From positions 744,001 through 808,000 of the forward strand of contig BSBM01000190.1 in the NCBI GenBank assembly GCA_027924585.1: DNA of 64,000 nucleotides. The letters run 5' to 3'. The number at the start of each line of letters is the position of its first letter. The first letter of the stretch is position 1. Positions 55,760 to 64,000 of this stretch are shown here, one piece after another. The notes under the pieces are model-generated. The model was not told the DNA's origin, did not search any database, and saw nothing but the letters and a program-made list of their open reading frames with translations. A program made the position numbers and the translations under genes. Source of the DNA: Larix kaempferi (Eukaryota > Streptophyta > Pinopsida > Pinales > Pinaceae).

Positions 55760-56019
55760 CTCCCTCTTAACTAGGAAGGTATTTCTCAGCACAGTTCTTC
55801 TAGCACAAGTCATCTTCTCTGGATCATCGTCACTAGATAATCGTCGTCGAGTCATCATCATCGTCACTGCTGCTGCTATCTCAATCAATCTCTGAATCTA
55901 CTCATCATGGGAAGTTCTATAGAGCCAGTCCTTTTTCATACTGGATGTAGGCCCACCACCTGCAGGTCTTCATCATCACTGGCCATACTGTGGAATCCTC
56001 AGGAATTTTACGTGCGTCA

Positions 56020-56520
56020 CAAAACCTCGCAAGAGCATCCCAGGCTGTTACGAGCATACTGCTCTACCTATAGGATCTCCCAGGGCAACGAATTACATGT
56101 GACCTCACCACAAAACCTCGCAAGAGCATCCCAGGCTGTTACGAGCATACTGCTCTACCTATAGGATCTCCCAGGGCAACGAATTACATGTGGTCATGGC
56201 AAAACCTCGCAAGAGCATCCCAGGCTGTTACGAGCATACTGCTCTACCTATAGGATCTCCCAGGGAAACGGATTACATGCCATAGGACAAAACCTCGCAA
56301 GAGCATCTGCCAGATATCCCAGGGCAACGAATTACATGCCATAGGCAAAACCTCGCAAGACTATCTGCAGATCTCCCAGGGCAACGAATTACATGTCCTC
56401 CCAGAGCAAAACCTCGAAAGAGCATTTGACAGATGTCCCAGGGCAACGAATTACATGCCATAGGCAAAACCTCGCAAGACCATCTGCAAATCTCCCAGGG
56501 CAACGAATTACATGCTCATC
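56020..56520 (-). repeat. minisatellite of about 60-95 bp in copia-2 3' UTR
   Basis: About seven units with AAACCTCGCAAGAGCATC, GATCTCCCAGGGCAACGAAT and a TACATG end. The first three also share CAGGCTGTTACGAGCATACT. Equivalent to 22800-23340 of copia-1. Confidence 0.85.
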
Positions 56521-56559
56521 TGCACAACCTGATCCACGGCCACAGAGTATCAACCTGAT

Positions 56560-57150
56560 ACTCACCATACATCATCCTGATGTATCCATGATCATCCTGA
56601 TCATCATCACTGCAACGTCCTGCTGCATGTCATCTGGAGCAACATCCTGAAGCTCGTCATCTATGATCATCCTGATCATCACTGCAACATCCTGCTGCAT
56701 GTCATCTGGAGCAACATCCTGAAGCTCGTCATCTATGATCATCCTGATCATCACTGCAACATCCTGCTGCATGCCAAGTATCTACCTGATACATATCATC
56801 ATACATGATCCTCCTGATCATCAATGCAACATCCTGCTGCATACCAAGTATCTACCTGATACATATCATCATACATGATCCTCCTGATCATCAATGCAAC
56901 ATCCTGCTGCATACCAAGTATCTACCTGATACATATCATCATATATGATCCTCCTGATCATCAATGTATCCACCTGATACAAATACAAATACATGATACA
57001 TATCACCATACATGAAATGATCCAACTGATCATATCCAGCATCCACATGATGCGTACATGCATACATAAAATGATCCAACTGATCATATCCAGCATCCAC
57101 ATGATGCGTACATACATACATAAAATGATCCAACTGATCATATCCAAGCA
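56560..57150 (-). repeat. three adjoining tandem arrays in copia-2 3' UTR
   Basis: Array A (56585-56770): units of about 69 bp with ATGATCATCCTGATCATCAC and CTGCAACATCCTGCTGCATG. Array B (56770-56965): units of about 65 bp with ACCAAGTATCTACCTGATAC. Array C (57010-57145): units of about 61 bp with AAATGATCCAACTGATCATA. All are built around GATCA palindromes. Confidence 0.85.
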
Positions 57151-57257
57151 GAAACCAGAACATCATCCTGATGCTCATCATCCAGCGCTTACATCCACAG
57201 CCATGTGAAGGATCCTCCTTCCAACATGATTGGAATGGCTTCAGCAAATGTGTCCAT

Positions 57258-58111
57258 CACTTCTTCCTCGAAGTGTCCTCGATCTGAAGAACGCCAAGCC
57301 TCTCTCTGAAGTACTCGAACTTCACCCTGGCTAGTGGCTTCGTCAGCACATCTGCAATCTGCTCGTCCGTCGCAACATACAGGAGCTTCACAGCTCCTCT
57401 CTACACCATATCCCTGATATAGTGATATTTGATCTCTATGTGTTTCGACCTGTCATGAAACACTGGGTTCTCGGACAGCTTCACACAACTCTGGTTATCA
57501 CAGAAGATACCAGTAGCTTCCAACGGGAGATCAAATAACTCAGACAGTAGCTTCCGTAGCCATACTGCCTCACAACTAGCTGAACAGGCTGCAACATACT
57601 CTGCCTCAGCTATACTTAGTGCTACGCAGGACTGCTTCCTGCTAAACCAAGAGATCACACCTGATCCCATACTGAAGCAACACCCAGATGTGCTCTTCCT
57701 ATCTGCAGCACTGCCAGCCCAATCTGAATCAACATAACCCTGCAGGTTAAACTTTTGATTCGCCTCATACTTGAGCCCATAATCCACTGTACCCTTCAGG
57801 TACCTCAGAACATGCTTTACAGCAACCAGGTGAACACTCCTCGGATCCGTCAGGAACTGGCTCAATGTGTTCACAGCAAAGCAAATGTCTGGTCTCGTGT
57901 TCGTCAGGTACATCAAGGACCCAATAATCTGACGATACTTAGAAACATCAACTGGCTCAGATGAAGCATCGCAAAGAAGCTTCAGATTTGATGCCATAGG
58001 TGTGGCCATGGCTTTGCAATCCATCATCCCAAATCTCTTCAGGATCTCTACTGCATACTTCCCTTGTCCAAGGAAGATTCCATCACTCTGCCACACCTCC
58101 ATGCCAAACAC
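57258..58111 (-). pseudogene. copia RNase H and RT C-terminus, copia-2
   Basis: Open frame 58111-57401, then TAG (57401), then coding continues to 57258 (...LGVLQIEDTSRKK). It contains MDCKAMATPMASNLKLLCDA, TNTRPDICFAVNTLSQFL, and the RNase H residues Asp in YVDSDWAGSAADRKS, Glu in SIAEAEYVAACSAS and Asp in [12 protein letters not shown]. All three catalytic positions are kept, so this is the best-preserved domain of the element. The TAG falls at a Gln position (DMV-stop-RGAVK). Confidence 0.85.
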
Positions 58112-58580
58112 AAATAGTGCATCATCCCCAAGTTCTTCATCTCGAACTCGGTAGTAAGCTTCCGCTGCGTGTCGGCAATCAATATATCTTCACCATAACA
58201 AGTTCTGCACATATATGATTTCCTATCATGTGTCTTAGAACCAAGTGGCTGCTCCACATACACTTCTTCTTCAACTACACCATTCAAGGAAGCTGTCTTG
58301 AATCCATCTGGTGTATCTTCTATTTCATCACTTTTATATGTCTCTATGCTGCCATCTGCAACATGCTTGATCTGATAGTTCCATTTGGAAGTCATAGCAA
58401 ACTTCCCTTCATGTCTTGGGATTACATCCCAAACATCATTCTTCATGATCGACGGATCATGGCATTTCATTTCTTCATCCCAGATCCTGGGAACTTCAAT
58501 ATCTTCAATAGATATCTTTGTTGCTGGAACAAATGTTGTAGTTCTTCTGTAGGTGAAGATATACGGTCTTTCCTACAAAA
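58048..58580 (-). pseudogene. copia RT N-terminus with double deletion, copia-2
   Basis: Reads IMKNDVWDVIPRHEGKFAM, then KHVADGSIETYK. At SDEIEDTPDG it jumps to FKTASLNGVVEEEVYVEQ, the same junction as in copia-1. A second jump after RKSYMCR goes to a LIADTQRKLTTEFEMKNL segment, which removes the whole YVDD active-site region. A frameshift at about 58105 separates it from the RNase H frame. It cannot polymerise. Confidence 0.85.
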
Positions 58581-59870
58581 CAGGTTAAATTGCATGATTA
58601 GAAATATCTCATAATTTTCAGAACAAATTCTTACACATAAAGAAATATGTCATACAGTCATGCAATTATTTTAGCCAATGCTTCAATACAACATTTATCC
58701 ATATTCCGTAACTTTCTAGATGCCTTCCAATCTCTACCAGAACATTGTTAAGAGTGTGCACAACTCCCAACATGTCAGCAAAGAGGTTTCATTCTAGATA
58801 AGTAGCAATGGAATGTTGTACAGTGCCATAGGCCACTTACCCATGCAAATTAGGAGTATACTGTTCATCAATGCAATTATTCTAATATGCATAATACACA
58901 ACCTAATTCTAGGAACATCAGTATATACATTATTGAACAGTATTATTTAAGAAATGACAATTCAAAATACTTATCTTTGTTTGTTCGTTGGTTGGACTCC
59001 CTCTGAGTCTTCGCTTCCTTGTAGGAGCTGCTGGAGTCCTAATCTGAAGTAGCTTCTTCTACACCTTTCTGTTGTGGGATGTGGAGAGATGGTCAACTCC
59101 CTCTGAATATCTGCATCCTTGCATAAACTACTGAAGTGTTCTCCTTTGCTTTCTTGCAGGAACAACTGGAGTGTGCTCCCTCTTGATCTTTGCTTCCTGG
59201 ATTACCTGTCCTTGAACTTACATTCATCTTTGGTTCCTATGCATGCTTATTAGTATCATGATTGTGTTATCCTTGTGATCTCATATAAAATCATACATTC
59301 ATTAGTATACTATTAAAAACACAATAATCTCAAGCATGTATAGTCATGATCATTTCAAACAGAAATAATAAGCATTATCATTCAAGGTTTATGTAGGATT
59401 CTTATGGTTAGTCAAATCATAAGAAGCATAACATGTCTAAACTTATAATTACTCAAACCTATGACTGTTTAGTTGAATCATCACTCAAGATAAGAGATAT
59501 AATATGCATGAAACCTGTGATTCTTCGAACATATACCTTCATGATTCTTCTGGTTAGTCATATCATCAATTATGGTACGAAACATAATATGCATACCACC
59601 ATGATTATTCAAACCTATGACTTCATGAATAATCATTATCAACAGTAGTATAAGATTCTATCCCAAGGTAGGATTCTATCTTGATATAGGAAAAACATAC
59701 CTGGATTAGCATGCTAGCTATTTATGTCTAACATACCCGCATAATGTCTTCTGGTTCTCTTTAGTGACTTGTGCTAGTAACCTGCATGTCTCATAAGTTA
59801 ACCATTATAAAACCAAGTTATACATACCTCGAGAATGGATCTCTTATGAGATCCATGGCAATGGATGAAT
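58581..59870 (-). other. intron-like modules with an integrase scrap, copia-2
   Basis: Counterpart of 19574-20687. Minus-strand order: CATCCATTGCC coding tail, CTCGAG|GTATGTATAACTTGG (about 59835), GACATGCAG|block of 45 bp|GTATGTTAG, TAATCCAG|GTATGTTTTTCC. At 59165-58985 there is an exon-like block with CKDADIQREL (integrase scrap). It ends with TTTTGTAG|GAAAGACCG at about 58575. Between the blocks the sequence is AT-rich. Confidence 0.6.
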
Positions 59871-60154
59871 CTTTGTCCTCATGTCATCATGATCATATGT
59901 TCTTGAACCAGAACATGATTTGTCTTCTTGGTGTACCTTTCATGTTAGTAGACAACATAAAACTCATACAACATCACAATGTGTTAGTACAAACATAAGT
60001 TTCATACTCCTAATAAATGAATGACTTCTATCATGCATTCATAATTTTATTAAGGTGATATGATAAGTCTAAAATCAAGATTGTACTAACCGTGATAACA
60101 TGAAGACAAACATACCATAAACTTAATTATGAACAAATCTCAAAACATACCTCG

Positions 60155-60290
60155 ATGAGTCATACCTGTCGAGATCACTTGTAATCTTCTTATGTAAGGC
60201 CTTAGCCTCATCTCCCTCTGAAACAGGGACTTCTTCACTTATGCAAGTGACCAATCCATCTTCTTCTAGGATCAACCCAATCCACTTGAT
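60155..60290 (-). pseudogene. short gag scrap, copia-2
   Basis: Minus strand: IKWIGLILEEDGLVTCISEE then VPVSEGDEAKALHKK, homologous to residues of copia-1 Gag at 18275-18375. It is followed by TCTCGACAG|GTATGA and ATCGAG|GTATGTTTTG, donor-like junctions. The rest of Gag, the zinc knuckle and protease are missing. Confidence 0.75.
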
Positions 60291-60479
60291 TTGCAAGAAC
60301 TGGACCTGGAGCTGGATATGGGTTTGTCAGAGAGACCCCAAAAATTCAAACTTTGAATTTCAAACTTCCGAAAGGATAGGAATATGCGCCTTGATGAACT
60401 GATCAAACTGGTATATTCAGAATTTGAAGACTGCAAAGTTTCACTCCTCAATTTTGCCTTTGAAACTTCCAGATTCACT

Positions 60480-61300
60480 GGACGTGACTCTGAACTGGGG
60501 TTTGATGAAGCCCACTCTTCTACCCAATCAAAATGTTTTATCCAAATCTCTAAGCTTCTATTTTTCTGAGGAGCTTCCAGCCGTGGTCACAGATTTCAAA
60601 AATTCCCATTTTTACAGAAGCCCTAATTTTCCATTTTTCTGATCAAAGTCCCGAACTAGGGTCTGATCAAACCCGGCCTTCTACCCAACCAAAAATTCTG
60701 ATATTGGTCTCTAAATTTCTATTTTGATGAGTAGCATCCAGCCGTGGTCTCCGATTACAAAAATTCCAACTTTCTTCAAAGCCCTAAATTCCGAAAGCCA
60801 TGAATGAAGGTACCAAAAAATAATTCTGTTTTGACAGAAATATGTACCTGATTGTTTCTGGTGTAACTCTGAAATTTTTGATCCACAAGGTCTGAAAAAG
60901 TTTTCTGAGATAGCCTGACCTGTTAGCTTTCCATCCTGACAGGTCTGACCTCAATTGGATGTTCTGAGAGAGAGTTATGCTAAATGTCGCAACGTGACCT
61001 GTTTTGGGAAAATACAGGAGAGCGAACTTGTACGGCGTGCCACGTGTCATTGTTTGACCTTCGGCCTCTGAAAAAATTTTCTGAGATATCTCGGCCTGTT
61101 ATCTTTCCATCCTGATAGGTCTGACCTCAATTGGATTCTCTGAGAGAGAGATATGCCAAGTGTCGCAACGTGACCTGTTTATGGGATAATACAGGAGAGC
61201 GAACTTGTACGGCGTGCCACGTGTCACTGTTTGACCTTCGGCCTCTGAAAAAGTTTTTTGAGATAGCTCGGCCTGTGTACTACCTGTCACTTTTCACGAA
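60480..61300 (-). repeat. duplicated leader segments with G-boxes, copia-2
   Basis: A 176-bp unit is tandemly duplicated (TGACCTCAATTGGAT at 60946 and 61122). Each copy holds GCGTGCCACGTGTCA with a CACGTG G-box (61041-61046 and 61218-61223). A second, looser duplication with GAACT(G/A)GGGT(T/C)TGAT lies at about 60490 and 60648. Confidence 0.75.
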
Positions 61301-61616
61301 ATTTCATTTGGAGCTTCCTAGCCCAAGTTATGACCTTTTTCCCAAGGTCACCTGATTTTGACTCAGATCTGGAAGAGGCAGAAACCCTATATTGTACAGA
61401 TCATAAATCACAAAGTCCAACGAATTAGAGGTTGTCCTTTGGACACAAGATACCTGGAGATCTTAGCTTCGGCCTGTAACAATTTCAGATCCGAAAACTT
61501 TGCCAAAACGGATTTATAGCGAAAGTGCTACGATGACTGGTTTTTTCTATATCAAGCCCTAGCATCGTAAGTGCAACAAGTGTCATACATGCCATATCAT
61601 GCCTTCTTTCAGGCTA

Positions 61617-61628
61617 GCTCTGATACCA
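61617..61628 (-). other. primer-binding site of copia-2
   Basis: Minus strand TGGTATCAGAGC directly after the LTR end TTTAACA; initiator-Met type, identical to that of copia-1. Confidence 0.95.
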
Positions 61629-62256
61629 TGTTAAATTTTCAGAATTTACTTCAATATGATCTAGGATCTTAACTGAGAGAACAACATGTACAGCATATCT
61701 ACAGCATATCAATCATGGAGACAATAATGCAAGCACACAAGAGACACAAAGATTTACTTGGGGAAAACCATAAAGGTGAAAAACCCCAATAACTTCCTCA
61801 GAGATAGATAGAGCAATGATACAACCAACCAAGAGAGATATCCATAACCTAGCAGCAATCCTCCTCCTCCATAAGTGCGCCTCTCCTCCTTGAGAGCATG
61901 TGTGAGAAGTGAGTGAGCAAATAGAGTGCCTCCCGCACTCTATTTATACTTGACTTGACTTGCCTTTTTACCTAACTCATGTCGGCTCTAACTTAACCAC
62001 ATAACATAATGCTGAGTGGGCCGACCCCCAATAGGGTGGTCTAATAACCCTTTGACCCACATGGCCGACCCCCAATAGGGTGGTCTAATAACCCTTTGAC
62101 CCACATGACTTATACAGGGCCGACCCCAAACAAGGTGGTCTAATAACCCATCAAGTATAAGTTACGACACTTCCTTATAGAGGAATAATACCATCTCTAT
62201 AGGAATACAATATACATATAGGTGAAATACATTCCGAAGTTACATATACATCAACA
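61629..62256 (-). repeat. 5' LTR of copia-2
   Basis: 628 bp. On the minus strand a TATAAATAG box lies at about 61948-61940. Identical by eye to 55111-55759 except for the 21-bp indel. Confidence 0.93.
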
Positions 62257-62381
62257 ACAAAATCTTCTTTCATGGCTGCAAAATCCTCCTTGGTGGCTGC
62301 AAAATCCCTTCTCAACCTACAAAACCTTGATAAACAATACTAGTATACTAGCTAGTTTAGCACCCCCTAGATATGATACCA

Positions 62382-63030
62382 TATCAGATTTGAGCATTCA
62401 TAAATCTAGGTGCAAAAGCTAACAAGATACGATGATTAAATCAAGCATGAACAGTTGTGCAATAATATATATAAATAATTACACATTAATTTTGAAGAGA
62501 AGAAGAGAGAATGATTGTATTATCAGAGTACCTGAATGAATGGAGAAGCTTACAATATATAGAGAGGCGATCCGAGTTAGGTTAAAAGGTAATTTGAATT
62601 TTCCATGCCATGCTAAAGGACTAGTCATAATTAACTTAGATCAAATAAGCTCAATTATTCATGCAAGATCTCCTACACTGAGTTGAAGTATCCTGAACTG
62701 AATTGGACTAGACTAGACTGGACTGGGCTAGACTAGACTGGACTGGACTGGACTGAATTGAAGTGAACTAAATTAGGGTGCTAATAAGTGTTTAGGGAAT
62801 TTAGGTGTCAGTTAGGACTTAGTTGGTGAAACAACTTAAGTCTAACTAAGTTATACTTCCTTAAATCAAGGAGAAAAAATCCCCCAAATCAAGTAATGTG
62901 CCCTCAAACCAAGGAAGGTGCCCCCAAATCTAGGGATTGGTCTCATGGGTGACTCAGGAAATGGATTTGAATGTGGCTTGTCCAATTAGACTCATCATCA
63001 TTAGCTCTAGGAGGTTTATTTACTCTAACA
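62382..63030 (-). repeat. 5' LTR of the gag-only element
   Basis: Direct repeat of 52877-53599, 649 bp. The pentanucleotide tract is shorter and diverged (GGACTAGACTAGACTGGACT, about 62695-62760). Confidence 0.8.
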
Positions 63031-63700
63031 GTTAGTTGACTTGTTTAATTGATAGGAGATTTAATCCCCTTATGGAATATACAAGTCCAATCTAATGTTG
63101 AATTTGACATAGGCTCTAAGAAGTGTCCAGGACTTATTAGAGTGGGAGAATATCAACATTAGAGCTCTATGCGAGAATAGATATGCATGTGAGGATATGA
63201 ATATCAATAAGGACAACTTTCAATATGATTAATAAATAACCAAGAATTCAAGTCAACCATTGTAGAAGTCCCAAGGAAAGATTAAAGACAAAAAGAAAGT
63301 CGTCCCTAAAGATAAAATAAAATATGAAGATCAAAATATCAATTCGGCCCCAACAAGAGGACAAGTCAGCCCCACTAGTGAAAAATTCAAGTGAACTGAA
63401 GAATATAAATAAAGTGCTCCACCATTTCATTTTCACACTTATCATCCAACATCATCTCTTCTCCATTGATATTCACTTTCCAATAAGGCCCGGTAAAGGC
63501 ACAAGAAGTAACTTTGGGGTTTTTGTATTGTCTCTAGAAGTTTGCTACCCTTTCTAGGGTTTTATGTGAAGAAGGGAGTGTTTCCTCCTAAAACACACTT
63601 GACCACAGATAATTCTCCCAACTGATATGTGTGTTCTTGAGGGAAACTATGAGTGTAGAACCCATTGTCACTTAAATTCTAAACTCCTCCGTTTAGAACC
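63031..63700 (+). repeat. right part of the split copia LTR
   Basis: Continuation of 52607-52876 after the nested element. It contains TTCGGCCCCAAC and CAGCCCCACTAG (63342-63380), TATAAATA (63404-63411) and a CT-rich R-like stretch. The right end is not certain. Confidence 0.5.
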
Positions 63701-64000
63701 CAACTCTTAAAGGTCAAGGGGGGTATTCCCTACTTACTAAGATTCTTTTATGAATTTATTTTAAGAGTTGTAAATTATTAATGTTCAATGACAAGCAATT
63801 GTGCAGAGATGCAATATTTTTAATGGCAAACAAACCTTTTTCAACAATAAACCAAACACAAAAACAAGAGAGAACTATCAATTCATTAACAAGACCAATG
63901 CCTACTTTACTTAGGTTATGGAGTCACAGATATAAATAAAATCAAGGTTGTAAAAGATACCAATATTGCATTAAACCAATCAATGACCAAAATAATCAAA
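63701..64000. other. unassigned end of window
   Basis: AT-rich, no coding or repeat partner recognised. It may be leader of the copia element whose LTR precedes it, but no PBS was found. Confidence 0.4.

Larger units (their letters stand above)
55111..62256 (-). mobile_element. recent non-autonomous copia element (copia-2)
   Basis: LTRs at 55111-55759 (649 bp) and 61629-62256 (628 bp), flanked by the perfect TSD ACAAA (55106-55110 and 62257-62261). The PBS TGGTATCAGAGC (61628-61617, minus) and polypurine tract TAAGAGGGAG (55769-55760) are canonical. By eye the LTRs show no substitutions, only a 21-bp deletion between two ACGACACTT repeats. Coding is reduced to a 45-codon gag scrap, an integrase scrap, an RT without YVDD and an RNase H. 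It is the same family as copia-1 (same LTR start, same 3' UTR arrays, same RT deletion junction). Confidence 0.93.
52877..63030 (-). mobile_element. gag-only LTR element, host of copia-2
   Basis: LTRs at 52877-53599 and 62382-63030 are direct repeats (both end TTTACTCTAACA on the plus strand). On the minus strand a PBS-like TGGTATCATATC (62381-62370) follows the 5' LTR, and a G-run (GGGGGGG, about 53600-53607) precedes the 3' LTR. Flanks TTTAG (52872-52876) and GTTAG (63031-63035) agree at four of five bases, a plausible decayed TSD. After removal of copia-2, the interior is about 1.6 kb with one gag-like ORF, so the element is non-autonomous. Confidence 0.8.

Noticed and set aside
56560-57150. 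CRISPR-like array
   Set aside because: Units are 61-69 bp, contiguous, without unique spacers, and sit in a retrotransposon 3' UTR. They are tandem repeats.

Overview
The window looks like a gene-poor, transposon-dense stretch of a large plant nuclear genome. Almost everything recognisable is an LTR retrotransposon (Ty3/gypsy or Ty1/copia) or a relic of one. I find no host gene with intact exons and no rRNA, tRNA or CRISPR. The AT-rich base composition, deep nesting, many diverged fragments and the character of the gag/pol families fit a gymnosperm such as a conifer best. That assignment is inference only.

Layout. 1-4200: the 3' end and LTR stub of one element, then a small minus-strand LTR element (1671-4200) with an inverted LTR piece beside it. 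4201-6609: a gypsy relic (gag, protease, half of RT). 6611-12838: a second gypsy relic with a possible 2.2-kb LTR, gag, protease, an extra plant-type (archaeal-like) RNase H placed before RT, and a cut-off RT. 12839-17054: non-coding element debris with an LTR start at 15473. 17060-24151: a complete but coding-deficient copia element (copia-1) with CTTTT target-site duplications (TSDs). 24152-26797: non-coding flank.

26798-40154: a full-length 13.36-kb minus-strand gypsy element with two 1,498-bp LTRs (about 97% identical) and ATGCG TSDs. It carries Gag with five zinc knuckles, a Pol with a gag-like region inserted between protease and RT, and a roughly 890-codon third ORF. Gag and Pol share one frame, broken only by TAG codons. 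40236-41553: a plus-strand pseudogene resembling plant-mobile-domain proteins. 41809-48010: a decayed minus-strand gypsy element whose extra RNase H lies after integrase. 48020-52606: three copia fragments, two fused tail to tail, plus a solo-like LTR (50433-50988).

52607-64000: a nest three deep. A copia LTR (52607-52876 and from 63031) is split by a gag-only LTR element (52877-63030), which is split by copia-2 (55111-62256, ACAAA TSDs). Copia-2's two LTRs differ by eye only by one 21-bp indel, although the element lacks integrase, most of gag and the RT active site. It therefore moved recently using proteins supplied in trans.

The most interesting items are the gag-like insertion within Pol and the PBS-bearing tandem repeats of the 13-kb gypsy element, the amber-only interruptions of its gag-pol frame, the two positions of the extra RNase H, and the intron-like AG/GTATG modules shared by the deleted copia copies.
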